Below the pieces are notes generated by a model. It ran no database searches, was not told the origin of the DNA, and saw only the letters and a program-made list of their open reading frames with translations. A stretch of DNA of 64,000 nucleotides from positions 1-64,000 of the forward strand of contig JAQGBZ010000086.1 of the NCBI GenBank assembly GCA_034687125.1. Reading direction: 5' to 3'. Made by a program: the position numbers and the translations under genes. Shown piece after piece: positions 25,001 to 40,000 of this stretch (position 1 is its first letter; each line of letters starts with the position of its first letter). Origin of the DNA: Neelides folsomi. Its lineage: Eukaryota > Arthropoda > Collembola > Neelipleona > Neelidae.

Positions 25001-28000
25001 ATTAATTAATTTAATGAAAATTCTAATTAAAATTAAAATTCACAATTTTTTTCTGAGTTTAATTAGGAATACAAGATACATTTACTAACTCAAATAAATG
25101 AAATATTTTAATGATTTAAATTTAAATTAAACGGATTAAATAGAATAAAATCTAATATTTAAATTAATGTATAATAATCAAATACGTTTTTCTATCCGTT
25201 TTTTTCTATTTTCCTGTTTAAAATATTTATATAAGGTTAAAAAATTAAATATAATTTTCAAAATAATATTAGATAAGTTTTTCATTGGCAATTGAATATA
25301 GACAAAGCTGCTTTGAAGTCAATTAAAATGTGCTAATTAAAATTAACCATTGACAATGAGCTCTGAAGTGAAGTTGGAAATTCCGGCCAAATTCTTTGCC
25401 GTGCAAGTGAAATTTCCCGCGTGCTCAGCCCCCACCGGGTCAATGAGAAGAATTGAACTTTTTTGCCCAAACTTGGAAATGGAAATTCCCTTTTCCGCCT
25501 TCCCGCTTTCATTTGACCCGTGGAAGGTCCAAGAGATTTGTAAGGGCAAATCTCCCTCAATGACCACACAAGTCAATTGGGCCATGCTCCCTGATTGGAG
25601 CGGCTCTTCCCCAAAGGAAAATGGAAGAATTTTTGGCCCAACTTTGAACCAAAATTGAACAATTAATTAAAATAATTAAAAGTTATTATTAAGTATTATA
25701 TTCAAAGCGTTAAATACCGAACCAATAATTAAATTTTAATCTTATTATTAAGTATGTTATATGCGTGTTAATCTTTAGATTTCATCTGAAGTGAGCTTCC
25801 TTTTTGATTAAAATTGAGAATTAGACTTTTTGATATTTTCATGGTTTTGAATGTTTTATGAAGGGATGCTGAAAAAAGTAAAAGATTTTCTTACCCATGA
25901 CTTGAACTTCCAGAGTTCCTCTTGAAGTGTATCCTTGAGCATTGCGAGCGACGCATGTATAAGTTCCTTGATCTGTCCCACGTTGAACATTTTCAATGAG
26001 GAGAGTTCCATTGGGAAAAACGCTTTGACGACGATTAATTGGAAGTACCCGATTGTCTAAGAAAAATTAAATTAAGTTAAATTACAGTTAAGTATAAATA
26101 ATTAAATTTAAATTGTGATTGTTAAAAAGTATTTATTTTTAACTAATGATTAATTATTGACTTTTTAATTAATTAAATAGCTTTTTTTAATTAATAAAAT
26201 AGTTACCTTTTTCCCAACTGACTGCATCAATTGGATATCCAGCGACAGGGCAAGTAATTTCGAAAATTTCTCCTGCAACCACTTGAGCTTTGTCCATGGT
26301 CCGAATATGAGGAAGACCATGGACATTCAGTCGAGCTGAGTGAGAAACGCTACCAACCTTTGACATCGCCGTACACCTAAAATTAATTTAAATATGTAAA
26401 ACACAAAATATCAAAAACTAGGGGACAATGGATTAGCTAATTTTATAAATAGTTATCAAATTTTAATTTATTTATTTAAATATTAAATATTCGGATTTTG
26501 ATTTTACTTGTAAAGACCGCCATCGTTGCTGTGAACATTTGTAATGTTGAGATGGGAAATGACTTCACCATTTCCACCAACATATTGGCCAACCGAAACC
26601 CTTCACATTTTTTAAATTAAATTTTATTATTATAATTGTCTTAAATATTAAAAGTTGACAATTCTCTTAGATCTGTAAAAAAATTTAAATATTTTTCACT
26701 CCACCTGTTTTCCAAATTGGTTGAAATTTTCTTTGAATCCAATTCCCAAATAATTTCAGGTGCTGGATTTCCCGTCGCTTTGCATTTTAACGAAACGGTT
26801 GGTCCACCCGAGGGAAGAATTTCTTCACGGAATTTGAATGTGAGCTTTGGTGGATCAACTGGAAATAAAAATATATATAATCAAATTGTAACTAATATTT
26901 TAATTATTTTACATTAATAATACGTAAAAACATAAAAATAATTAGCGACATTTATCATAGAATTTGTGTTAAATAAAATTATTAAATTTGGGTTGTAATA
27001 AAGTGTTTGTTTTAAATTATCATTTGTTTTTACATCGTCCTCCTAATTTAAGTTCGGCCGTAGATTGAGCAGAATCTTGATCGTTCCTCACAAAGCATTG
27101 ATACATCCCGCGATCTTCTCTTTTCACCGCGTCAATTCGAATAACCGTGTCAGTAACTGGCAATCGTTTTCCATCCTTTGTCCAAGTTACACTTTTTACT
27201 GGGGAGCCCTTTAAAATTTTAAAAAATAATTATATTATTAACATCAGCTAAAAATAAATAGATTCTTTGTACTCCATTGTATTAAAATTTGATTATAACT
27301 TCAATTTTACTTCAATTTAATAACTTCAATTTAATTATAAATTACTTGATAATGACAGGTGAATGTGGCTGGGCGTCCGAAATCAACAGTTTGAGTTGAA
27401 GGTTCAACTGTTGCTGCAAGCGGAGCTGAAATTAAACAAATTTTTTAATTATCACAATTACGTAAAATTATGATAGACTAAATTGCAATTATATAACTAC
27501 TTTAAAACACACTTGGGAATAATTAATTTAATGATTATTTTAAAATAAACTTGCCGGTGACGGTCAAAACAGTTTCCACACTTTCTCCTCCCACAGAATT
27601 GTTCACCACACAGAGATATTTCCCGGAATCGTCCACACGAGCTTCGCGAATGATCAAAGTCCCTCCGAGTTGTTTCACACGATCGTCCAATGGAACCGGA
27701 AGTTTTGAAGATCCCTCGCTGAATTTATACCACCTGAGAAAAAAAAATAATTTCAATTAAAATCCATCCAATCTTAATTAAACCAAAAATTAAGGCTTTT
27801 CTATGCATTTAAATTTGCTGCAGTAAACTACATACAGTCAGAACATGCATTAACTAAACAACTTAAAATTTTAATTGAAGTTGCAAAAAACTTTTGAGAG
27901 AAAACTATATGTATATGAGAATAAAAAAGAACTAACAATAAGATTGAAAATGTTTTAGGTAATTAATTATTTTTCTAAAATTTCAATTAAAAAATATTAA

Positions 28001-31000
28001 AATTAAAAATCATTCAATTTTAAGCAAATTCTCTTCTAAAGTATTTTTTCAATTTTGTTGAATTTTCCAGTCGGATTTAGAACCTATAAGAAGGAGTGGG
28101 AAATGCTTGTAAAGTGCATAAAGCAGCTATTGGATTTCCGCGCTCTCCTTCTCTCGTTTCCAAAATCTTCGTTTGACCTCGCGGTTTGACCGATCCACTT
28201 GGCTCTGTTTCGGAAATCATCTTAATCAAATCGAAGCTTAATTTAAAATTACTATCTTATAAAATTTTGCTCAAGCCATTGAACAGGAGACAGGAAAGTG
28301 ACATGAGAAAGGTCATTAATCGACCTTGAACTTGGTGGAGGATGACCCTGCGCTTCACAAGGTAATGAAATTGACCCTTTGGCTTCACTCAACAATCGCT
28401 GCCATCCATCTCCAGCCAATCTCGGCTTCCCTCGGCCTGAAGCCTCTTTACAACCACAACACAAAAACGGTCGATTTTTAACATTGTCAAAAAAATTTAA
28501 TTGTTTTTAAAAAGTTAATTAACTTGAAATTAAAAAATTTCAAATTAATTAATTTTAAATTTGAGCCCGAATGTTAAGAGTTGAGAAACTTTGTTTTGTA
28601 ATTTGAATAAAGGTGGGAAGTTGCGTCATTTAGTGTTTTGTGTTGTTATAATTAAAAATTCTCTTTGATGATTTCTACCTTGTAATTGGCGAAGGATAAG
28701 CTTGGGCTTCGCACATCAAAGACATTTTTTCTCCCTTCTTTAAGACCTTCACAACCGTCGTGTCTTTGAAATTGTAATCCCGGAGATAGGGCTTTATAGG
28801 AACAAATTCCTCTACGAGAAAACAACAACAAGCACATGCAATTTTTACGACTCGCAAAATTTTAAATTCATTCAGATTCAAAATTACAATCATTAAAATT
28901 CATTAACTTCATTAAATTCGTTAATCACCAAATGCCAATTTAAAAACTACACTTAAACGTTACACACAAACGTTACTTGAAATAGTTTTTAGTCAAAAGC
29001 ATCACAAAATTAATATTTACAAAACATTGAAGCAATTAGAAGCAAAATACCATTAAGTTTTATTATATTAATTCGAATTATTATTAAAATGTATTTTATC
29101 ATTTATAGTTCAAAGATAGCAAAGTAGAGAAATTTATTCTAAGTTCACTGTTTAAGGATTTGTTTTCACTTAATTTTATTTTACGTCATAGTTAAAAAAT
29201 TGTCTAAATAAATATTTAACCCTGATTAAATGATTTGCCATAAAATTATATTTATGATCTTATATTCATTAATTAGCCAATTTATTAAAATACCAAAAAT
29301 TGGGAATTGGATTTGCTTGTGCATCACATGAAATTCCCACTTGATTCCCTTCTTGGATTTGTGTCCTTCTTGACCCAACACTCGCTCCGTCCCTCACTTT
29401 AGGACTTACACTCGTTTGGGGATCTAATATTTAAATATTCACCATGAGCCAATGGCCAAGCTGAGCTTGGCAAGCTCATTAAAAACCTCTAATTAAATGC
29501 CCGAAAATAGACTGTGACTCAAAGCGGGAATAAACTCTTTCTAACGAGTACCAAATTGGGATTAAAAGTATAGTTAAACCAAAGTTAAAATAGATGATGA
29601 AAAAACCTTAAACATGTTAAAAAAATTCTAACTCTAACATTAACATTAAGTAAGATGCAACGGAGAAGTTCAAATAGCGTAAAATAATTTAAGGAATTTG
29701 TTTGAATGTTTACTTAAAATCAGGAATTGGATTTCCTTGAGCTTCACAAGAAAGCACAAGTGGGCCATCAACATTCCCAATTTGATTTGCCATCGTTAAC
29801 TTTGGGATTTTTGGTCTCACTCCCGACATCGGTCCTAATCATCCAATCCCATACATATTCCATACATTAAGCATACCTTCTGTATAGATATAAATATAAG
29901 AATGGTCTCTAGTAATTGAATGTAATAAATGAGGCCTGAAATGTCACTTAAGAAAGTAATTTGCTTTTTTAAAACTTTCACCTTTACAACTCCACATTTA
30001 ACTTTCTTAAACAATATAAATTTCCTACCATATATACAGACTGTATATTTCCTATATTTCATATTTCCTACACTCTACTTATACAATAGATTCCCAAAAT
30101 GGCCATAAATTTTTATTATTTAGAGTCATAAGGATGTTAATGTTTATACACAAAGATGGTAATTATAATAATCAATTAATAATTATGGTTTACTTGAATG
30201 TAGGGGGAGGATAAGCAATGGCCAAACATAGCAATGCAAATGCCGAGTCTTTCACTTTCACGAAAGTCTGTGAGAGTGATTGGGATGAAAATTTCGGTCC
30301 GGTGCTTCCCATTGGATCTACACCATAATGTTACAACAGGTAATTTTATGGTTGGAGGTAAACGCACGTAAAATTTTTATGAAATTCTATATAATTAAAT
30401 TTCCTTTGCTCGAACATGAAGGAGACGGGAAATGGGCAGAGTTGGTAAATTTGTCAAACACGAGAATTTTTACTTCAATTTTAGCGAAATTTTAACTAAA
30501 TTTTAGTTAGTTTTTGCTAAATTTTAGGTAAATTTTAAGTTTATTTAAATTTTAAGTAGATTTTAGCTTAAATTTTAGCTGGATTTTTCCTTTAATTTCT
30601 TACTTAAAAGCTGGAAGTGGATTTGATTGGGCCAAACAAGTCAACGCTATCGAACTTCCTGCCTCTCTCCTGAATCTCATTAAATCTGTTTCTGCAGATA
30701 ATTTGGGCTTGCTTTTCCCCATTGGCTCTTTTTAACAAATTTAAAAGGATTATAAAAAATCAATAAAATCACAGCATTGTTTTATCCATATTTCTCATTT
30801 TATCTGTATTTAACTTAAATATTCCAATTTTTGTGTTATGAAGGCTTTGACAAACAGAGCGACACGAATTTGTACCAATAAAAATCGATTTCTAGATTTT
30901 AAAAAATCCAATTTTTTAAAAAAGATTATTTTAAAAAATTTTTCAAATTTTGTTTAAACCTTGAGACGGGAGGAGGATTGCTCTGAGAATCACAAAGTAA

Positions 31001-34000
31001 AGCAACGTTTGATTTCATCTCAACAGAAACTTTTGAACCCATGAAGTTTGCATGACGGACATTTGGTTTCACGCTACTTTGGGGCTCTATATGAATATGA
31101 ATATAATTCAACCCAAACAATAGCGTAATCTATATTTTTATATTAACTTCATTTGTTATTTTAAAAAACAAATAAAATATTATTTTTGACGTAAACATTT
31201 ATTTGTTTAAGGCTTAAATGGAGAGACGAGAAGTTGTTTGAATTTTAATTGTTTGGGAAGGGCCGACCATTAAAATCCTAATTGTGTGCATCTCCTCATT
31301 TCCCTTTTAAGGAACCACTGACCTAAATTGGGGTGGCGGATGACCCATTGCAGGGCAAGTCAAAGAAATCGAGTTTCCCTTCAGCCGCTGGGAAAATTGG
31401 ACTTTGGATTCAGTTGGAAAACGCACTGCCGAACTTCCAACTGGATCTATGCATTTCATTATTTTTATACAATTAATTATCATGATTTGATTAATGGTCT
31501 TTGTCGATCAAATGAATCAAGTGAAATTGTGAAACCTGATTGTTGGGATTTCGAGTCAATGTTTTAACTTATCTATTCAATATTGTAAACTGTTAATTGT
31601 AATTAAGTCAATTGTAAAGATTGTTATCGATTATAAATTTAATTGCAATTAAGGTCTAATAATTGTAATTTAAATCGTACTTAAATTGTGGTGGAGGATT
31701 TCCCATTGCTGGGCAAGTAATGGCCATTTCACTACTTTCCCTCTTCACCATATTTTGAATTCGGGCTTCTGGGAATTTCGGGATTGAACTTCCCAATGGA
31801 TCTTTTTCCAATAAAAAATTATTGCTTATAATATCATAATTCATAACAAGCAATAATTTAATATAGACAGACAACGTCCTAATACTGTTTATCCAATTAA
31901 CTGATGTTCAAAGACGAGTGATTTACTATTTTAACCTTTATATTAAATAATTTGATCATAATTTGTTTTTTTTCTTTAAAAATTGAAGGAATTAAAAAAA
32001 TGTTTGAAATCTCATTTGGAAAGTTTAAAGTTTCAGAGTTAATGCATAGTTAATCTTAATAAAATTTAACTACGTGTATTTTTAATTATAATTATAAAGT
32101 TAACCAGTTTGGCATTATGATTTACATATAACTTCCAAACCTAAATTGCGGAGGAGGGAATCCCATAGCAGGACAAGTAAGTGACATTGCAGCCCCTTTG
32201 GGTGAAAAGATGCCTTGGAGCAAGGCCATGGTGGGGAATCTAACGCCAGAACTTCCAATGGGATCTATTCAATTCCATTTTAATCCAATTGGATTCAAAA
32301 TCTTAATTTTTTCATTTTTCATTATTTGAATTCAAAGGAGCCGGGAATTTTAAGATTTGCCTTTTTAACTGAACATTTAATCAAATTTTAACTTTAATTA
32401 TTTTAGAATAATCAAAATGATTTGATTGAAGCGAATTGGAGTTTTTAACCTAACCTGACATAATCTAAGCTTTGACCTTAATATTTACCTAAATTGTGGT
32501 GGTGGATGTCCCATAGCAGGACAAGTAATTGACAAAGTTGTGGCTTTTTCAGATAAAAGTGCGTGGCCTGTGGCTTTTGTGGGCAATTTAGCCGCTGAAC
32601 TTCCAATAGGATCTGTCGGCCGAATCCAATTTAATTTAAATATCAAATAATTCAAACTTAAGAATTATAATAAAAGTTGTCAGTTTGGGAAAAATGTCGG
32701 AAAATGTTTTTAACTCGTTTTAACGAAATCTCCATAATTTGGGGAAAATCTCTTTAATGGAAATGACCCAATTTGGTAAATAATTAAATTTTGTTAATAA
32801 TTCACCTAAATTGCGGAGGGGGAAATCCCATAGCTGGACATGTGAGAGACAAAGCTGAGGATTTTGGGGCCGAAATTCCTTGGGCAATTGACAATGTGGG
32901 AAATTTGGCAGCGGAACTTCCAATGGGATCTACATAATTTATTTATCTTTTGTTAATTTATTCATAATGAAATTCTTCCTAACTATATAAAAATTTTGAC
33001 TATTTGGATGCTGGGAAGGATTTGCCTTTAAAACTTTAACTTCCATATTTAAACTTTCAATTATTTAAAATTGAAAAAATTCAATTTTTGAATTTTTAAT
33101 TGACATTTAAACTAATTTAAAGTCAATTAGCTCCTTTAACTAAATTTAATCCAATTATTTAATTAGTACCTAAATTGTGGCGGTGGATGTCCCATAGCAG
33201 GACAAGTAATTGACAAAGTGAGCCCTTTTTGTGCCAAAAGTGTATGGACTGAAGCTTTTGTGGGTAATTTAGCTGCTGAACCACCAATTGGATCTGTTTG
33301 GAGCCGAATGCAATTTAGATAAAATATCAAATAATTCAATTGAGACAATTTAATTTTAAATAGTTATTAATCTTTTCCGCTTTGCTTTAGATTCTGAATG
33401 TTGGGAAATCATGGAAGATATGTGATGATTTTAAGTTTAACAATTTTTAACTAAAGTTCTTTTAAAAAGTTTTCCCTCAGATTATTTCAATACCTAAATT
33501 GTGGTGGTGGGAATCCCATAGCAGGACAAGTTAGAGACAATTGAGCTCCTTTGATTGTTTGGGTCACTTCAATGGCCTGAGTTGGGAATTTAGCGGCGGA
33601 GCTTCCAGCCGGATCTATTTCATTTATTTAATCATGTTATTTTAAATGTTTTACTTTTAACTTCAGATTTACAACAATTGTTTGGTCAATAAAATTCACG
33701 AATATCGTGAGTAATTTTAATGAAGCAAGAATGTTGGGCGTAGGGAAATATATTTTATGTGAAGAAAATTTATGATAATTTAAGTTCCTTCAATTGAACC
33801 GAAAGCCGAATTAATCTGAAATGAACCGAAATTTAATAAATCGGATAAAATACCGAAATTCTGGTGGAGGATTTCCCATTGCAGGACAATTGAGATTTAC
33901 TGTGGAAGTTTTAAGCCCTTCAACTGCATTAGTTCTAAAATGACTCGGCACTTTGGCACTTGAACTCCCAATTCGGTCTATTCATTTTTAGAAATCAAAA

Positions 34001-37000
34001 CTAATTGAATTCTAATTGAAATTAATTCCAAAATAATTATACAGTTATGTATATTAAATTCATGAGTGATTTGCCATAAGGTTGAATCCTGAATGTTGAG
34101 ATTCAAAGAAATATTCCGCTTATAAAAATTATTTAAAATAATATTAAAAGAAATCTTTAGAAAGTTAATTTAATTTTTCACCCAACTAATTATTTAATTA
34201 ACTCTGAATAAACCCAAAGAGAGTAAAAGGGATTAATGAACTACCGAAATTCTGGTGGTGGATTTCCCATAGCAGGACAATTTAGAGAAATTGAAACCCC
34301 TTTAATTCCATAAACCACATTTGATCTAAACTGACTCGGAACTTTGGCACTTGAACTTCCAATTCGATCTATTTCAAATCATTTAATCCAAAAAATCAAT
34401 CCACAAATAATTCCATGAATGAAATAAACAAATAAAGTTTTTAAAATGAAATACATTTAATGAAGTCGAATGTTGGGAGTTGAGAAAATTTTAAATCCAT
34501 TCAAAGTAATTATAATAAATGCTCAAATTAAATATTATGAATCTAGTATTGTTAGTTTGTCATTTCGATACATAAGTCTCTTTTATTCCTTAAAACTTCA
34601 AAATATTAAAAAAAAGGAATTAAATGGAACCTAAATTGTGGAGGTGGATGGCCCATTCCCGGACATGTCAATGACATTGAAGAACCTTTGGCTTCCTCAA
34701 TCACTTGTAATCGTGATTGTGTGGGAAATCTCGCAGCTGAACTTCCTATTGGATCTATTCAACCAAAAATTCCTATTTTGGCATTTCTATTCAAACATTT
34801 ACATCTTGCCATTTTATAATTATGATTTTGCCTTGAATTTAGCCTGAATGTTGTAGGATTTGTGATTTTAATTCCAATATTTATTTAATTATGATTTTCT
34901 AAATAAAGATCCTAAACTCATTTACTTATTTACTATTTAATTAATTTAATTAACCCAATTAATCCTCTTACTTGAAAGAAGGCGGAGGATAACTTTGGGC
35001 TGAACATTTCAAACTAAAAGAACTCTCAGAACTCTTAGTAAAAGTTTGACTTTCTGATTCAGATGAAAATCTCGGTTTGGTGCTTCCCATTGCATCTTAA
35101 TTCCAAAATATTGAATAAACGCCGAAATTAATTTATATTTATATTTAAATTAAATAATAATTAAAGTACTCTTATTAGTTGTGTGTTCATCTTGATGCTG
35201 TTATAAATTGTATTTTGGTAGCATGAAACTGTGACATGACATTTGACAGATTCTTTGATAAATTCAATCGTTTATTTTAAAAGCCCTGGAAGTGTGAAAT
35301 TGGGAGAGCAACAAGTGAATGATTGTAAACAAAAGTGAATAAACATTGAACCTATATGAAGGTCTTGGATTCCCTTGAGCCACGCACAAAAGCCCGACTG
35401 AATTATTAATCCCTATTTTCTTTTTCGATCCGATGCTTTCCCCGTCCCGAACCCGTGGGACAACACTTGAAGGGGGATCTAACACAAAAAGACAAATCCA
35501 CTGTAAAACCTTTGTCAACTCTAATATGAATTATATGAATATAATTCTTTATTGAATTATTTTAAATAATTAAATATGGAATTGTACATTATGAACCATG
35601 ACATGGAGAAGAGCGGAACATCGCAGTTTTTAAAAACTTACTTAAACTGAGGAGGCGGAAAACTTTGAGCAAGACAAGAAAGTGTAATTCCCAACCCAGA
35701 AGATCTTTCTAATGAAGTTAAACGAGCTTCATGGGTTAATTTGGGTGAGGAACTTCCAGCAGGTTCTGTTTTTTAATATTTAAAAAATCTAAATTTCTTT
35801 CTAATTTAAATTTTAATTGGATTTAATATGATTTTGATTTCGTTTGATTGAGCCGAATTTGCCTGAATGTTAAGATTCCGAAAAGAAATAGTTTTAAAGT
35901 CAAAACAATATGAAATTAAAATTAACATTTGAACCCAACGAAAATTTCTACTTATAAATATTTTCAATTAATTTATATTAATTATTTTTATTTAAGTTCT
36001 CACCGAATTTAAGAATTTTTAGATATTTGACGATTTTAGGGTTTTAAACTTAAAATAAAATTGTTGATTAGAATTCATTTACATGAACTGTGGAGGAGGA
36101 AAACTTTGTGCGAGACAAGAAAGAGTTATTCCAATCCCCGATGGTCTTTCCATTGTTAAAGTTCGAGTCTCAAATGCTAACTTGGGTGAAGAACTTCCAG
36201 CAGATTCTAATGCCAAAAATTCCCAATTGATTTCCTTCCTCAGTTTTAACGTTTTACGATTTGTATAATAAAAAGTTTCAATATTGAACCGATTCCCTTA
36301 TGTTGGGATTATAGGGGCGTGATTGCTTCAATTAACTTTAGTGCAACAAGTGTTCAATTGAACATAAAACTAAAAGTGCAATTCTTCTTTTTTTGTATAA
36401 TTTAGACTGAATTTTCAATATCTCAATTAAAGTAATTTAGCTATGATATAATTTGGCTATAAAATTTCCATAATTTTGCTTTTACTTGAATTGTGGGGGT
36501 GGAAAGCTTTGAGCTAAACACATCAAACAACTCCCCGACCCTTCCGTTCCATCCAGAGAGGAAATCCGCGAATTTAAGGACAATTTGGGAGCGGAACGCC
36601 CTGCTGGTTCTTCTCCCACAAAAAATTATAATAACCCTATTAAATTAATCTTTATTTTATGAATATGTCTGTAACCATTGCATAATCACAAGAGAGAATT
36701 AAACCCGAATGTTGGGTTGGGAAATTGTGATGAAAAATAATAAATATTAAACTTTATATTAAAAATGAAATCACTTGAAATTGGGTGGTGGAAATGCTTG
36801 GGCTGGGCATTTAAGTGCAAAAATCGTTCCTTCACTTCCGCCCACACGAATAAACCCAGAGGTTTGATGAATATCTCCAGAAAACTTTGGACTGGTGCTT
36901 GATTGTGCATCTACACACAATTAATCTTTTCTTAATGCTTTCCACATTAAGAAAAACATTAAAGCTTGATAGCCTGATTGGGAGTGACAATTAACCAGAG

Positions 37001-40000
37001 GCGACTCAAAACCTTCAACTTTTACTTTTAATTAAATTAAACTTTAATTTTAAATTAAACACCCACAAATCAAAATGCCGTTTTGCTCACCTAATAATAA
37101 TTACCAATATTAACCAATTTAACGATTTTAATTAAATAAAATGAAAGGACAAAATAATGAAAAATAAATCTCACTTCATGGAAGGAGGAGGAAAAGCTTG
37201 GGCCAAACAAGAAAGGACGATTCCCGAATCGGAATTCCTTGAAATGGTTACAGTTCCAAACTCATGGGATAATTTAGGAGAAGAACGTCCTGCTGGTTCT
37301 GATTAAATAAATATGGCAATATTTACCTTCTGGCTAATTAATCTAATTAATTAACCTTTAATGATTTAACCAACTTTTATGTATTTTGTTATTCAAGCCG
37401 AATGTTGGGGTCAGAATGTCAATAAAACTCAGAAATCTTTAAAAAGTATGTAAATTGCAATTTTTGAAAATTGCCATTTAAAATTGGATTTTGGATTTTT
37501 AAAGATTTTTAACTAACGTAAATTTTGGTGGTGGGAAACTTTGAGCAAGACAAGTCATCACAATTCCTGAATCCGTTTTTCCCTCAAGTGAATTTAATTT
37601 CCCATGGGCCAATTTAGGTTTTGAACTTCCAGCCGCCTCTGTTTTGATCAATTTATTCATGAACATTCAAGCGTTTAAAAATCATTATGAATTTAATTCC
37701 CTTTTACTAAATTCAGCCTAAACCTGAATGTTGAGAAATCGAAAATAAATTAATTTTAATTATTATTGGTAGATTTAATAGTTTTTTAGGAAATGCCATT
37801 TAAAATAAATAAACTATTCTTATTTAATGATTTAAAGCGATAATTTATATTAGTTAGTTAGTTGAGTGCTCATTTCCATTTTGATCCGATTGGAATTAAA
37901 TGAACTCACATGAACTCTGGAGGAGGAAAAGCCTGAGCGGGACATTTCAACCCAAAAGTTTTCCCTTTCTCTCCCGCGTGCATGTAACCCGTATGCAAAT
38001 CCCCGGAAAACCTCGGCCCTGTGCTCGATTGAGCATCTACACAATAAAAGACTCTCAAAGTCAATTAACTTTCTCCATTAACATTAAGTATAAAACCACA
38101 TGTATTTAAAGGGGTTTAAAACATGCTGAATGTTGAGAAACGCGGTCAGATTTAATTTATCAACAGATGCCGAGGATTTATTTAAATTATAATTAAATAA
38201 TTCATAAAAACCGAGAAAAACTTATAGTTGACCATGTTCATCCGATTATGAAATGGGAGTTATTAAAAGCTAATAAGCTAAACCTTTGTGTTTAAATTCA
38301 TTTAATGAATGATTAAAATTTAAAATATTCACGTGAATTGGGGCGGAGGATAAGATTGAGCGGGACATTTCAATCCGAATGTTTTCCCTTTCTCTCCCTC
38401 ATGGTTATAACTCCCTGTGTGCAAATCTCCAGAAAATCTCGGCCCTGTGCTCGAATGAGCATCTAAACAACAAAATTTCCAAAATTCCTATCTTAATTAA
38501 AGTTAAATGATTCAAAAATTAAATCATTTAACTTTAGTTAAAAAATCGTTAAATTCATTCCTAAATGACAATTCCTTTAAAAACCCTGAATGTTGAGAGA
38601 TAGAGATTTATAATGAAACGCCAAATTATAAAATTATAATTTCTTTTAAAATACAAATGAACTTAACTAGCTTTACAGATTCTTTCATTTAGTGATTTTC
38701 ATGTATAATTAATTTTCAATTATTAGTCATGTTGACTAAAATAAGCTATCTCACATGAACTGTGGAGGAGGAAAAGCCTGAGCGGGACATTTGAGCCCGA
38801 ATGTTTTCCCTTTCTGTCCAAAGTTGATATAACCAGCGTGCATATCACCAGAAAATCTTGGACTTGTCCCTGACTGTGCGTCTACAATGGAAATTTTTGC
38901 AAATGCAATTTTTGAAACTGAACAAATTAAACTTTAATGTCAATTAAGACATTTAACTTAAATGTCAATTTGTAATTATTACTATAAATTGACAATTGCA
39001 GTTTATAATTTTTGCAATTTATTTTTAAGCTATTAAAGATTAAATTATGACGTTATGAGCTGACCAAATAATTGCTTAATTTAGCAATAATTCCAATTTT
39101 GTGCATTTATGAACCAAAGAGACTTGCCGAAACCTGATCAGATCAAATGAGGCCCAAGATTTTTGTTTTGCTTACTTAAACTTAGGAGGAGGAAATCCTT
39201 GGGATGAGCAAGAAATGGCAAATGAAGATCCAGAATTCCGATTAAAAGTCATAGCCCTTTGTTCTGAAGGAAACGTCGGCTTCATGCTCCCCATCGGTTC
39301 TTGTCAATATTAAAGTTAATTAATTTGGGATAAATGGCTTAAATTGCTCAGTCAGTTCAATCATTTAATGTCGTGGACAAACAAGGGGCGACCTTTAGAT
39401 GCCGTCATGAATCAAACGTATTTGAAAATTTTCATTGAAACAAAGTTAAAAAATATATTGTAAATCGTTCAAAAAATTAAAAATATTTGATTAAATTGAT
39501 TAAACTGATTTAATAATTAAAGTAACCTAGCATATCTTCTATCATTAGTTCAACATTAAATACAATGTATTATTTTTACTATTAATTACTATATTTCAAT
39601 AAATGAGATTTCAAACATTTTTTACAGTGTGTACTTACAAAATTTAAAGCTTCACTGAATATCGGCCACCAAAAATAAAATAAAGCTACATGTCAAAAAC
39701 TCTGACTAAATCTTTATTTCACTAAATTACTTTCAAATTATAATTACAGTTAAATTTAAAGCCTTGTAATTATTTTAAACGTTATAATTGCGTATAAGTA
39801 AATTGCAAAAAGTATTGAATTTGATTTTTTACAAACCTAACAGTGGGAATGGGAAAGCCCTGTGCAGGGCAAAAGAGACTCGTTTGACTTTTGAGGGAAG
39901 TTTGAAGGAATTTGAATCTCTCCGAGAAAGGAAACTTCGGCCCCACACTTGACACGGGCTCTGACAGATTTATGCTTTTATGAATCATTTACAATTTCTC

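Larger units (their letters stand above)
28276..39410 (-). promoter_or_regulatory. Set of exon 6 selector elements, one upstream of most variants
   Basis: In the intron before most exon 6 variants the plus strand carries a copy of the docking core CCTGAATGTTGGGAGACGGG. In the transcript each copy is therefore the reverse complement and can pair with the docking site. Best copies (plus coordinates): 34467, 34841, 35870, 36702, 37397, 37721, 38123, 38583, 33393, 33729, 34088, 31534, 28566. Others match neighbouring parts of the dock, for example 30419 and 28281 (GGAGACnGGAAA type) and 30852 and 39381 (AACAnAGnGGCGnCC type). About 24 of 31 variants have a match I would accept by eye. Confidence 0.8.

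Noticed and set aside
28084-39960. Regularly spaced similar units as a tandem satellite or CRISPR-like array
   Set aside because: The units are open, phase-consistent exons with splice sites and Ig-fold cysteines.
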